Source: Coffea arabica (Eukaryota > Streptophyta > Magnoliopsida > Gentianales > Rubiaceae). Taken from it: a stretch of DNA of 64,000 bases. Below are positions 45,518 to 57,447 of the stretch, piece after piece. Numbering within the stretch: position 1 is the first letter of the stretch; each line of letters starts with the position of its first letter. The notes beneath the pieces are model-generated. The model made no database searches. It was not told where the DNA came from and saw only the letters and a list, made by a program, of their open reading frames with translations. The stretch spans positions 15,398,466 to 15,462,465 of the forward strand of contig NC_092322.1 in assembly GCF_036785885.1 (NCBI RefSeq), written 5' to 3'. A program made the translations under genes and the position numbers.

Positions 45518-48104
45518 TGTAACGATCCCATTTTTCCCTAAGGCGAACCAGAGGGGTCAACGGGCCGCCTGCCCAACTCTCGCCAGGACTCAGTCGTTCC
45601 TTACAGTTCTCGATTAAATTACAAGATAAAACTCAACTTTTACATCACATTCTCCAAAATTACATATCATCACCGTAGCGGAAATTAATTCCCAAGAGTG
45701 GAATGTATACAAACACCCGATCCACATCCAAACAACCATGCAAGCCCAAAATTTACACAAGTTAAATCTAAAATCAAAGTGTACAAGAGAAATCCATCCA
45801 TTCCCATTTCAAACAATCACCCTAGCTCAACTATTATACAAAACGGATTCAAATCTAAACTATACAAGATAATAACGTAATACAAGCGCTTCCTTTGCCT
45901 CGATTCCTATGGGGAGAAGAAAACATTTGGGGGTGAGTTAGAAACTCAGTGAGTGAACAGTAAAACCGGTAATCCAATAAACTTAACAATAATGTATTTA
46001 AGTGCTATCATGAATTAGCGACCAAATGTGCATATAATGCTCTTTGGAGCCAGTGAAAATCCTTGTACTTAAATATCCAACGCTCCCTTAGATCAAGTAA
46101 CCAGATGAACAGAAACAAGGATCCATCATGCTCCAAAGAATGCATAAACAGCAGCGGAGACATTGGTTTTAAGCACAAGATTTTCCCACGAACTCATTGG
46201 AGCCAAAATGTTATGGCACACACACATACACAATGAGATGCCATCATGTAATCAATGCAAGAATTATTTCAAAAATAACTTTTGGAGAAATAGTTGAGGT
46301 TCACTCACCAACCACGGCTCACGAACCTTATCCGGCATACCTCATTACCTTGAGCAAGTTGAAACCCTAAATTACAAATATCAAGTCAAGCAAAGGAAAT
46401 TCTAAAATTAACAAGCTTCCATTGCCTTTGACATTTTAAACACAATTAAAGCTACACTTATCCGATCGAAACGAATCTTATGGCGTTACGAAGCTAAGAC
46501 ATATGTCAACATTTTTTTTTATGAAGATCTCCAAGGCCAAAACATACTTATTCAGGATCAAAATCCGAATCCCAGCGAAAGAACGAAAATTGTCATAAAA
46601 CAGGGGTTATGGGGCAGTCATGGGTATTTCGGCCAATTCACAAGCCACAGTACTTCAATCAATCTGAAATTTTGCAGGCAAGTAGTCAACTCATATATCT
46701 ACAAGTTTCACGTTTTGAGCAAAAGTTGATTCGGTCTACAGTACCGAGAAAATGATAGTCCAAGTTCAGTCCAGAAACAGGGAAAAACTGAAATTACTCT
46801 TCTTGAACCGACCTTTGCGCATGACTATCACTAATCACAATTAAGGGCTAGAAATCCCCACTTAACATGAGACTAGCCTATACCAATCATGTACAGGCCA
46901 AAACAAGGATGAATTAACTTAAACAAAGTTTAGAAATGTCACTAAGATGGAACTTAATCCTCCCAATGTCCAAATCATAAGAATTTCCATAAAATGAATC
47001 AAGATCAATTCAAATTCAAAACAAACACATACTCTCCAAAATTGGACGGCATAACCCCTAAATTTTACACATTTCAAACCTACCATTCAAATACCAATTC
47101 TCATAACAATTAACCACAGTCACCCATATTATTCATAATCAATACCATACATTCAATTAGCCACAATTTCCTTCAATCAAAGCCAATTACAAGCTTAAAG
47201 CCAACCTTGGAAAAATCCGCAATTTGAAACCTTAGAAACCGGAAATTCACTTCACATACGGAAATTTTCCGCAACAACCATAAATAACGTACAAGAGCTT
47301 CTATTAACACCATTTAAACCACTAATCCAAATCCAATCCAAGACTTTCACATAAAATCATAAAAATACCCAATAAATCAGAAAATTACCATAATTTCCAT
47401 AAACCCATGAAATACTCCATAAAATAACATACATGACCACCACAAACCATTAATTAACCAATATTAGAACCAAAGGAAACTTGCATATCCAATCTTACCT
47501 CAAATTCAAGAGAGCTATCCACCTAGAGCTTCCCTTCAAAAACCAATCCATCAAAAGCTTTAAACCACCATAGAGAACTCTTGTGTGAAATATTGTCCAA
47601 AACCATCGGTGAAATCGCAAGATTTTGGGACAAAATTGAAGTTGGAAAATGAAGAGGTTTCTTTCTCTCAAAGCTCACGGATGAACCAGGGAAGAAATGA
47701 GATATTTTGGGTGCAAAAGTGGAATAAAAAGAGAAGGAAACAAGCGGTCAAAGTTGGCTGCCGGACATGACACGTCACAATCCGGCCGGAATCTGGCCGG
47801 ATTCGTGGCAGTAGCTAATCAAATTTTTTTTCAAAACTGCAAGGCAATCCGGCCAGCTATCCGGCCAGAAACTGGCCGGATTTCCGGCCGGATTTGGCCC
47901 CTGTCATTTTTCGAAACTTTTCTTTTCTTTTCCGAGTTGAAAAGCTGTGCTACTCCGTTCGTCCAACAAAGATTTAAAATTCCCGCAAGTACAGTGAACA
48001 TACACAAACACGCACTCATATGTGAAAACGCTTCTAGGACCATTAGATAGTAAAGAAATAGAATAATGTCTAGGGAGGACTTGTGAAATTTACGGGATCT
48101 CACA
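45518..48104 (-). repeat. Long terminal repeat (3' LTR of the minus-strand element)
   Basis: 2587 bp, beginning TGTAACG and ending CTCACA on the plus strand (TG...CA). It is nearly identical to 50678-53285. About 45 base differences were counted by eye, mostly transitions, plus an approximately 20-bp gap near 45870. The flank is ACAGC (45513-45517). Confidence 0.95.
47770..47897. repeat. CCGGCC-motif cluster in the LTR
   Basis: Multiple ATCCGGCC, CTGGCCGG and TTCCGGCCGG motifs occur within about 130 bp. They make self-complementary, CpG-rich DNA in an otherwise AT-rich LTR. The same cluster is present in the other LTR at about 52960-53080. On the element's own strand it lies about 210-330 bases into the LTR. 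Confidence 0.8.
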
Positions 48105-48117
48105 ATCTCTCCCCCTT
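48105..48117 (-). other. Polypurine tract of the LTR retrotransposon
   Basis: The minus strand reads AAGGGGGAGAGAT immediately before the LTR start TGTGAGATCC. It serves as the plus-strand DNA primer in retrotransposition. Confidence 0.85.
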
Positions 48118-48494
48118 AAAATAATGTCGTCCTCGACATTCTAACTCATATATATCCGGTCAAGATATCGCTCAGAAACCAATCAAGCATTAGAATTCAA
48201 TCTACTCCAACTTGTATTCACCAGGTCCAATTAGTTTCCCAAATGTCAGTCAAATACTAAAAATCATTCAAATCTCACTTATCGTAATTCATGATCTAGT
48301 AAAGCATGGCTTATTTAATAATCACTTATTAAATTCAAGTACTAAATATCACGCCAATCCAACTTATCAAATAGTCATGATCCAATAGGGAGTTAATCGC
48401 GTAACCAGATAAAACAGGCAAAAGGCTTGAAATTGGACGCAAAGTCCCAGATATTTGGAAGAAATTCAGGGTATAGCGATGTTTTAGATCAAAA

Positions 48495-48945
48495 TTTCAT
48501 CCCTGGTGGTGCTGGACAACACAACAAGCTAGCACAACGACTATATTTCACCAAAAGCCTCAGTTCAAGTATTTGTCCCACCAAAAGCCTCAGTTCAAAA
48601 TTCCATCCCTGGTGGTGCTGGACAACACAACAGGCATGCCTCGCCAGAAGAATGGCGGTGCTTGAAAACACAACAGGCAATGCCCCACCAGAGAGGTTTA
48701 GTTCAACCGCTACAGAAGAATAGTAGCCGGTCTACAACCACATGAGTACGAATAAGTTCAAGAGTAGGGTCAAAGCAGAGTTCAATCAAATAAGTTCAAA
48801 AGCAGAGCCAATTACTTCAGGTTCATAGTGCACGAGTACGAAGAAGTTCAAAAGCAGGGTCAAATATTACAAGTTCAGGGAGTATGAATACAAATAAGAG
48901 TACAAGTTCAAGTTCAAGTGCAAGTTCAAGTTCAAGGATCATGAG
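48495..48945. repeat. Tandem and short repeats in the retrotransposon interior
   Basis: CATCCCTGGTGGTGCTGGAC occurs twice about 110 bp apart (48500 and 48605), with CACCAAAAGCCTCAGTTCAA also repeated. Further on are spaced AGTTCAA[G/A]AG..AGGGTCAAA repeats and a TTCAAG run near 48905-48940. None of it codes. Confidence 0.8.
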
Positions 48946-50663
48946 CACGGGTAAGAACACACTGGCCTAACCTCTGTCCAGCAATTCACATTCTTAAGCA
49001 GTCATAAAATTCAAGTCCACCTACAGGTCACATACCATATATTCAGTGAAATTAGGTCCATTAAGGGTACGTATGAACACACTCGCCTAACAAGGTCAAG
49101 TCTCAAGTAAGTTCAGTCTAGTCGGTCTCAGGCAGCTCAAGATCAATCTCTGGTAGTTCGAGGTCAGTCCTAAGTAGTTCAAGTATAGCAAATTCCAACA
49201 CTTACCAATCAGGTGGTGCAACTTTAATCAAACAGGAATACTAGAAGAAAGATGCAAAACAAAAAATTTCTCAACAATTCTAGTCACCACCGAAATCTAT
49301 CAAAACCCGAGCCACACACTTATTGGGCAAGTCCAAGTCATTATTTCACTCTCCTTCTTCGGTTTAGTCGTGAGTATAATACAAAATCTTCTGTGCTCTA
49401 ACTTATGCCATCACAACTTATCTCAAACTCACTTATAATTTCTATTCACATCGTCATACATTAACCCATGTTCCGTCCAAATCCATAAGCATTTCCTCAG
49501 GAAAATGTCAAGTACTCAAGTACAAGAATTCCAACTAAGAAACTTCACGACTCAGACTGTATGCTATTAAGCGAAAATCAAAGTCATAGTTTACATGTAC
49601 CACTTCCAGAATTAGTGCCAATATCACTAATTTCAATCAAATCACATGCCTTTACGCAATTAGATCTAATAAATCCATAACACAAGCCGAAACCAAAGGT
49701 TATCCATTCGCAGTTCAAAATCTTTAATAACCAAGCCACCAGCCAGAGCACCATCATCTCTAAGAATAACCAGTCTTAGGGTTTTATGGTTAAAGTCTCA
49801 AGGTCCAAGTTCAAACCCAAGAAATAATCACAACTTGCTATCTGACGTGTCAAATGGAAATCCAGTCAATTCACATTAATTTCGTGCTCTTGAATGCAGT
49901 TACTCTATATCTCAAAGTTCCCTCAATTGTACGCCTAAAGATAGGCTCACTCTTCTTTCAAGACAAAAAATGTTAAAGCGTAAGAGAGGTATTTAAAGTA
50001 CTCAAAGATCTTATCGAAGTCAAGATTTACATTATAAAACACAGGTTCGCTGTGCTTCCGAAAACTCAAGATACAAATTCATGTGTGAGATTACATCAGT
50101 ATACTATCAAGGGGGAAAACTTAGTTTAGAAAATTTTATCCTTGTACTAACCCATCATATACAAATTCAACAACTCCTCAGTTATTCACAAATTTTCAAA
50201 TTTAAAATTCAAGCAAAATTCACATTGTTTCCAAAATCGGAAAATACACGTACTTAAAGCGTATATCTATTATTTCCAATCAATCATTTGAAAATAAGGC
50301 TAATACATCCTAGTTAGTGGTCTAAAATCATCACACCTGGAGTTTGACTATCAAATCTCGGTCTCTTATCCTCCATAGCCAGTACTAATAATTATCTCAA
50401 TTCTTTCTACACGTACAAATATAATGATAAGTCAAATTCGTCCAACCTTTTATTGCAAATCTCTTATCCCATATCTTCCTTCAATATAACATCACCTAAT
50501 TCCTCAGTTTCTTCTGCAAGTCCCAGATAAGAACTCCCAAATAATCAATTTCTTTACCTCCTAAGATACAATAGATCCTTGTTCACATAATATTCAAGCG
50601 GATCTCGCAGTCAAGCAACCTAACCTTCAAGCCTAGGATACGCTACGAAGATCTGAAGCCTAA

Positions 50664-50675
50664 GCTCTGATACCA
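50664..50675 (-). other. Primer-binding site (initiator Met tRNA type)
   Basis: The minus strand reads TGGTATCAGAGC, the standard plant retrotransposon primer site complementary to the 3' end of tRNA-iMet. It is separated by two bases from the LTR end at 50678, which fixes the orientation of the element. Confidence 0.92.
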
Positions 50676-50677
50676 AT

Positions 50678-53285
50678 TGTAACGACCCCATTTTTCCCTA
50701 AGGCGAACCAGAGGGGTCAACGGGCCGCCTGCCCAGCTCTCGCCAGCACTCAGTCGTTCCCTACAGTCCTCGATTACATTACAAGATAAAACTCAACTTT
50801 TACATCACATTCTCCAAAATTACATATCATCACCGTAGCGGAAATTAATTCCCAAGAGTGGAATGTATACAAACACCCGATCCACATCCAAACAACCATG
50901 CAAGCCCAAAATTTACACAAGTTAAATCTAAAATCAAAGTGTACAAGAGAAATCCATCCATTCCCATTTCAAACAATCACCCTAGCTCAACTATTATACA
51001 AAACGGATTCAAATCTAAACTATACAAGATACATGCCATCCAGGTACACAAATAACGTAATACAAGCGCTTCCTTTGCCTCGATTCCTATGGGGAGAAGA
51101 AAACATTTGGGGGTGAGTTAGAAACTCAGCGAGTGAACAGTAAAACCGGTAATCCAATAAACTTAACAATAATGTATTTAAGTGCTATCATGAATTAGCG
51201 ACCAAATGTGCATATAATGCTCTTTGGAGCCAGTGAAAATCCTTGTACTTAAATATCCAACGCTCCCTTAGATCAAGTAACCAGATGAACAGAAACAAGG
51301 ATCCATCATGCTCCAAAGAATGCATAAACAGTAGCGGAGACATTGGTTTTAAGCACAAGATTTTCCCACGAACTCATTGGAGCCAAAATGTTATGGCACA
51401 CACACATACACAATGAGATGCCATCATGTAATCAATGCAAGAATTATTTCAAAAATAACTTTTGGAGAAATAGTTGAGATTCACTCACCAACCACGGCTC
51501 ATGAACCTTATCCGGTATACCTCATTACCTTGAGCAAGTTGAAACCCTAAATTACAAATATCAAGTCAAGCAAAGGAAATTCTAAAATTAACAAGCTTCC
51601 ATTGCCTTTGACATTTTAAACACAATTAAAGTTACACTTATCCAATCGAAACGAATCTTATGGCGTTACGAAGCTAAGACATATGTCAACATTTTTTTTT
51701 ATGAAGATCTCCAAGGCCAAAACATACTTATTCAGGGTCAAAATCCGAATCCCAGCGAAAGAACGAAAATTGTCATAAAACAGGGGTTATGGGGCAGTCA
51801 TGGGTATTTCGGTCAATTCACAAGCCACAGTACTTCAATCAATCTGAAATTTTGCAGGCAAGTAGTCAACTCATATATCTACAAGTTTCACGTTTTGAGC
51901 AAAAGTTGATTCGGTCTACAGTACCGAGAAAATGACAGTCCAAGTTCAGTCCAGAAACAGGGAAAAACTGAAATTACTCTTCTTGAACCGACCTTTGCGC
52001 ATGACTATCACTAATCACAATTAAGGGCTAGAAATCCCCACTTAACATGAGACTAGCCTATACCAATCATGTACAGGCCAAAACAAGGATGAATTAAATT
52101 AAACAAAATTTAGAAATGTCACTAATATGGAACTTAATCCTCCCAATGTCCAAATCACAAGAATTTCCATAAAATGAATCAAGATCAATTCAAATTCAAA
52201 ACAAACACATACTCTCCAAAATTGGACGGCATAACCCCTAAATTTTACACATTTCAAACCTACCATTCAAATACCAATTCTCATAACAATTAACCACAGT
52301 CACCCATATTATTCATAATCAATACCATACATTCAATTAAGCCATAATTTCCTTCAATCAAAGCCAATTACAAGTTTAAAGCCAACCTTGGAAAAATCCC
52401 CAATTTGAAACCCTAGAAACCGGAAATTCACTTCACATACGGAAATTTTCCGCAACAACCATAAATAACGTACAAGAGCTTCTATTAACACCATTTAAAC
52501 CACTAATCCAAATCCAATCTAAGACTTTCACATAAAATCATAAAAATACCCAATAAATCAGAAAATCACCATAATTTCCATAAACCCATGAAATACTCCA
52601 TAAAATAACATACATGACCACCACAAACCATTAATTAACCAATATTAGAACCAAAGGAAACTTGCATATCCAATCTTACCTCAAATTCAAGAGAGCTATC
52701 CACCTAGAGCTTCTCTTTAAAAATCAATCAATCAAAAGCTTTAAACCACCATAGAGAACTCTTGTGTGAAATATTGTCCAAAACCATCGGTGAAATCGCA
52801 AGATTTTGGGACAAAATTGAAGTTGGAAAATGAAGAGGTTTCTTTCTCTCAAAGCTCACGGATGAACCAGGGAAGAAATGAGATATTTTGGGTGCAAAAG
52901 TGGAATAAAAAGAGAAGGAAATAAGCGGTCAAAGTTGGCTGCCGGACATGACACGTTACAATCCGGCCGGATTCTTGGCCGGATTCGTGGCAGTAGCTAA
53001 TCAAATTTTTTTCAAAACTGCAAGGCAATCCGGCCAGCTATCCGGCCAGAAACTGGCCGGATTTCCGGCCGGATTTGGCCCCCGTCATTTTTCGAAACTT
53101 TTCTTTTCTTTTTCGAGTTGAAAAGCTGTGCTACTCCGCTCGTCCAACAAAGATTTAAAATTCCCGCAAGTACAGTGAGCATACACAAACACGCACTCAT
53201 ATGTGAAAACGCTTCTAGGACCATTAGATAGTAAAGAAATAGAATAATGCCTAGGGAGGATTTGTGAAATTTACGGGATCTCACA
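50678..53285 (-). repeat. Long terminal repeat (5' LTR of the minus-strand element)
   Basis: 2608 bp, TG...CA, partner of 45518-48104. The downstream flank is ACAGC (53286-53290). Short open frames are shared by both LTRs but show no domain. Confidence 0.95.
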
Positions 53286-54067
53286 ACAGCCACATGGTTG
53301 GAGTTTGTGCAATCAAAGGTTCATCTGCTTTGTTGGTGAGAAAAAATTTAAAATGGAGGCACATGTCTGTTAGCATGCAGAGGAAAGCATCATTTGTTCC
53401 TTTGTTCTAGAAAATTCATCATCTCATATGGATAGGCGGTGGTTTCGTGTCATAAGCCAGTAATATTCTTCCTTTACCGGCTTATAGACCATGCTCTTTG
53501 TACATTTGATATCTTTAAAATTGCATTTGTGTCGCCGCATTGTTTTTGTGCATTCCAGGTGGAGTTTTAGTTTTGTGCCGTCTGGCTTTTCTTTGTGTGA
53601 AAGAAGATAACTCATTGAAATCCTTATTTGACCGGCCTACAGCAATACAACAATCACAGTATCTAATGACTCTATTGTCCTTCGAGAGCTATAGTTCTTC
53701 GAGGTTCTACTGAAACACTATAAACGTTGTTTGTGGTTTCTTTGTTCTCCATCTTGCATGTTCTTTTCATCATCTTCCATTTTCTTCTTTGCAGCTTTTA
53801 AACAATTTGCAGCTCTTAAACAATATGCTATTTCTTTCTTTTGTCGACTTCTAGCTTCGTTTGTTGAACTTCTTCTTTCCTGCTTCTTATATCTGCAACT
53901 TCATTAGCTGCTTGTTATCGGTGCAAGTTTCCTCACCAGTTACAGGTTCGGTTTTATGTGCATGTTTATTTTCGTTATTCTGCTGTTTATTGAATGTCTT
54001 ATTGGTTTTGAATTGCTACATGTTGCACTTTTGTTTATTGGCTATTTGATTCTTGTTGTCCAATAAA

Positions 54068-54547
54068 ATGAGCTTCTCCAAATTTGTTGTTGATTCTGCT
54101 GATTCAATAACTACAAAAAAGAACCAACGTAATAAAAAACTAAGAGAGCAATACGCTGCAGTCTCTCCTCAAGAAAAGGAAATTCGCTTGGCCAAACAAA
54201 GATAGGCATATCAGAGAAGAAAATTAAATAATTTTTTAGCACTTCCTGCTCATGAACAATTAAAACAAGTTGAAAAATTGATTATTCGGGAGACTTTTCG
54301 CATTCACTGTGACCAAACAAAAGTTGAAGAGGAACAGGATCGTCTGGCCAAAAAAAAGGAAATCCGTCGACAGAAGCAGAGAGAGGCTTATCATTGGAAA
54401 AAGTTGCGCTTATCTTTTGGTGCTCATACATCGGAACATACTGAAGAAATTGTCCATGCTGCTCCTGCTACTGCGTTAACTACTGCTATGATTACCAATT
54501 GCCTGTCGAGTGAAGATCTAGAAAATCTTTTAAAAAAAATCCCTTGA
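54068..54547 (+). pseudogene. Degenerate basic reading frame at the 3' end of the Helitron-like element
   Basis: From the ATG at 54068 a single frame runs 159 codons to TGA at 54545-54547, broken only by TAG at 54203-54205 (codon 46). The product is highly basic and helical, with two imperfect modules: EIRLAKQR-stop-AYQRRKLNNF and EIRRQKQREAYHWKKLRLSF. An Ala/Thr-rich, more acidic tail (DLENLLKKIP) follows. The TGA lies 2 bases before the terminal hairpin of the element. Similar Arg/Lys/Gln repeats occur near the N-terminus of some Helitron Rep-helicase and related transposon proteins, but no family is assigned. It could be a relic of a transposon protein or a captured host exon. No known function is claimed. 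Confidence 0.5.
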
Positions 54548-55674
54548 CGCCCGCGCATCACGCGGGGACCGCACCTAATATATATATCCTTACTATACTA
54601 AAAGTGCGAGTTGGAGTTGCTACAGTGCTCATGGACCGGTTGTCAGGTAATTTTGAGCAACTTCGATGGTTTTTTCATAGGCAGATAGACTGGTTATGCT
54701 GTAAATTTCAACAATTCCAATGGCATTTCATAAGAGTTTGTTTGGGTTTGTCCTCTTACTCCAGAGTTCAGACGCTAGAATTCTTTCCCCTCTGTCCCTC
54801 CAGTGGCATTTTTTAGGAAGCATATATGTGCCATATATAAAACTTGATGCCCTTTACGGTGTTGTATTGTTAGTTCTTTCTTCTTCTTTTTATTTTTTTT
54901 TGCCTTTATTACAAAGGATAAAATGGATTTATTCTCTAACAAAATAATAAAACAACAATTTTACTATAATTTCGAATCTTCCCATATTTTTACATTCAAT
55001 TTCTCCATGTTTATCTACTATATTTGACACACATTTCTTTAATTTTTCTTTATTAACATCAACGAAATTAATCCCTTATAATACTTCACTTTTATAAGAG
55101 AATTATTATTACAAATATTTTTATTCTAATTAGTTATACACACATCTGAGTGTGCCTTAATCACTATTATGTATAACGAGAAAAGAATTATTGAACATGT
55201 TTGAACTAATTCTTCATAAGAAATTTCAGAAAAGTAATGTACTACCCAACCTTTAGCTTTAGATACTTTTATTCGTATTTTCTTCATTCAGAGTTTTAAT
55301 TTTTGTTTATATTCTTAATTAGGCTTGCTATAAAAATTGAAACCTAGAAATTGGAACATTCGATTTGTTTTCTTAGGGTTTGGGTGTATGTATGGTGGAA
55401 GTTGGACCAGTTTTGAGTGCTTCAACTTTTAGATATAATATGGCATATCCATTATTATCCTCTTTAGTTCTCTTCGTGTAAGGCATTAATAGTGCAATAT
55501 CATGCAAGCAAACTTTTCTTGCTGCAATAGAACGATGAAACTTGGCATCTTTGTGTTTGATTCACGTTGAAAGCAGCATTTTACATTTCCACTGTTTTGC
55601 ATATGTAGCTTTACGAAATATTCTTTAATTATCTTACATTTCAACTAAGAGTTTCAGAATATACAGTATACACT

Positions 55675-55835
55675 GAGTTTATTTGGATGATTTATTTGAG
55701 ATAATTACCGTAGCATATTTTATGATGTGATATATGTGAGATAAAAAGGTGATTGAGAAAATAAAAAGGTGATTCGAATTTGTGAAGCAAATTATTTTTT
55801 TCAAATCATTTCAATCCAAGCACACTTACTATCAT
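55675..55835. repeat. MITE-like repeat, family member 2
   Basis: The left GAGTTTATTTGGATGATTTA pairs loosely with the right end in reverse complement, AAGTGTGCTTGGATTGAAAT. The core contains GTGATATATGTGAGATAAAA, shared with 42357-42532. The boundaries are uncertain. Confidence 0.45.
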
Positions 55836-55974
55836 TTTTGGATACATGCCATATATACAAAAGTTGATATTAGAATTCAAATTTGGATTAAATAATATGC
55901 ATTAAAATGTGAAAATGTATACTGTCAATATAAACAAGAGGGTCCTCCTGTTTTGGAAAAAAAATTTAAAAAAA

Positions 55975-56381
55975 ATGAAGGAATCCCGTGGCCATGTAAA
56001 CATTTTTTCTCTTTTTTTTTTTTTTTTGCAAAAGGATAAACTTTCTTCATAAAAAAATATGCAATTTAAGAAATGGATTATAGTTTTTAAACTTTTACAA
56101 TATTCCCAATTTTTCTTTCGAGCATGAAAAAATGATTCTATAAATACATATTTTCGGATTTTAAATATGAGTTTGTTACTAAAAATATGAAGGTAACCCG
56201 TGGCTATGTAAATTTTTTTTTTTTTTTGCAAAAGGATAAACTTTCTTCATAAAAAAAAATATGCAATTTAAGAAATAGATTATAATTTTTAAACTTTTAC
56301 AGTAGTTCCAATTTTTCTTTCGAGCATGAAAAAACGATTCTATAAATACATATTTTTGGATTTTAAACACGAGTTTGTTAC
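55975..56381. repeat. Tandem duplication, ~213-bp period
   Basis: ATGAAGGAATCCCGTGGCCA (55975) and ATGAAGGTAACCCGTGGCTA (56188) start two copies that share GCAAAAGGATAAACTTTCTT, CAATTTTTCTTTCGAGCATG and CTATAAATACATATTTT. A/T homopolymers differ in length. Confidence 0.9.
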
Positions 56382-56565
56382 CCCATTTGTAAAATTGATC
56401 CACTGCCTAAATTATGGGCAACTTCGGTGGCTTTTGCATTCGTGCTTCAGTTGTGTGCTTGGTCAACTTTGGTGGCTTTTGTATTTGTGCTTTCAGACGT
56501 GTATTTGTATCTTCATCGTATAGTTGTAGTTGCTTGAGCTCCTCTCGTGAGTGGGCGGTGGGTGG

Positions 56566-57447
56566 TAGGCCTGTCAATCGGGCCTAATGAGCCGGGCTTT
56601 GATGTGTTCAATCTCAGCTCATTTAATTTGAGACATTTTCGGGTTTCGGGCTATGAGATTCGGGTTCGTAAATGTGAAGCTCATACTCATCTCACATAAT
56701 ATTCGGGTTGTGAGCCTTAATCGGGCTTAACCCAAGCTCACTTATTACTCCTGAATTTTCTTAATATAATTACTATAACTATTAAGTTGTAAAACTAATT
56801 TAACATTTACAAGACTATAATATTAAAACTAAACATGAACAAATAATAGTTCTTAAAAAGTATATAAACCAAAATTTTTTCAACAATATTTATATGTAAT
56901 CCGTTTAAAATGCATGAAAAATAGTAATAAAACATGCAATCATAAGCCAATACATCTTTAAAAGTTGAAACTTTTTTTTATAATCTTGTGATTTAAATCC
57001 AAATATGCTTGATGATTTTTGTGTTTGTAGACCAAAAAAAAAAATCAACCAATAATATGCCAATACAAAAAGTTACTCAACCAATAAGAAAAATTAGAGA
57101 TTTAGTTATGCATTACTAATATTGGCTCTCAAGAAAGCTCATGAAAGAGTCTTTAGATGTGTTTTTGTGTTTTGTAATTTATATATATATTTAGTATTTA
57201 GCAAAAATATATTTGGATATATAATTATACATAATATCAAAATATAAATATTATATATATGTGTAATTAAAGGGTCGGGCCTATATCGGGTATGAGCCTA
57301 ATAAGGCCCAAGCTCGGCTCACATTTAATTCGGGCCTAATTTTTAGGCTCAAGCTCAGACCGGCTCACTAAATGATCGGGCTCATCGGGCTTTCTGTCGG
57401 GCCGAACGAGCCGAGCTCGGGCTGGCCCAGCCCCATTGACAGTCCTA
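56566..57447. mobile_element. hAT-like non-autonomous element, perfect 8-bp TSD
   Basis: The left terminus TAGGCCTGTCAATCGGGC pairs with the right terminus in reverse complement, TAGGACTGTCAATGGGGC. It is flanked by identical GTGGGTGG (56558-56565 and 57448-57455). Subterminal regions are rich in CGGGC and GAGCC motifs and the core is AT-rich without a transposase. Length is 882 bp. It lies inside the Helitron-like element, so it inserted later. Confidence 0.9.

Larger units (their letters stand above)
45518..53285 (-). mobile_element. Non-coding LTR retrotransposon (LARD-like), 7768 bp
   Basis: Two 2.6-kb LTRs flank a 2573-bp interior. The 5-bp target duplication ACAGC is perfect (45513-45517 and 53286-53290). 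Orientation is minus: GCTCTGATACCA at 50664-50675 is the complement of the initiator-Met tRNA primer site TGGTATCAGAGC, 2 bases from the LTR at 50678. The polypurine tract AAGGGGGAGAGAT (minus strand, 48117-48105) abuts the other LTR. The longest interior open frame is under 100 codons and no gag, protease, reverse transcriptase, RNase H or integrase motif was found. It must be mobilised in trans, as for LARD elements. The primer site is consistent with many Ty3/gypsy and copia families, so the superfamily is not fixed. Confidence 0.92.
44990..54578 (+). mobile_element. Helitron-like non-autonomous element, interrupted by an LTR retrotransposon
   Basis: The 3' end is well defined: hairpin CCCGCG (54550-54555), 5-base loop, CGCGGG (54561-54566), 8 bases, CTAA (54575-54578), then T. 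The 5' end is placed only approximately near 44990, where TATATAAGAAGCAGTTGGAG resembles the start of the neighbouring Helitron (ACTAAAAGTGCGAGTTGGAG). Inside are 198-bp tandem repeats (45021-45410, with a further partial copy at 53320-53415 beyond the LTR element), repeated CATAAGCCA-type segments, and a degenerate reading frame at 54068-54547. The LTR element (45518-53285) inserted into it with a 5-bp duplication. Without that insertion the element would be about 1.8 kb. No Rep/helicase domain is seen. Confidence 0.6.

Noticed and set aside
45698-45880. Short open frame repeated at 50858-51055
   Set aside because: It lies in both LTRs, is only about 60 codons, has no domain, and its repetition is explained by LTR identity.
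53940-54062. Hydrophobic open frame 53861-54049 suggesting a membrane peptide
   Set aside because: It is low-complexity, T-rich sequence inside a Helitron-like element, without supporting motif.
55902-56403. Two similar minus-strand frames (IFFYEESL.. type)
   Set aside because: They arise from the 213-bp tandem duplication and are Phe/Lys-rich chance frames.
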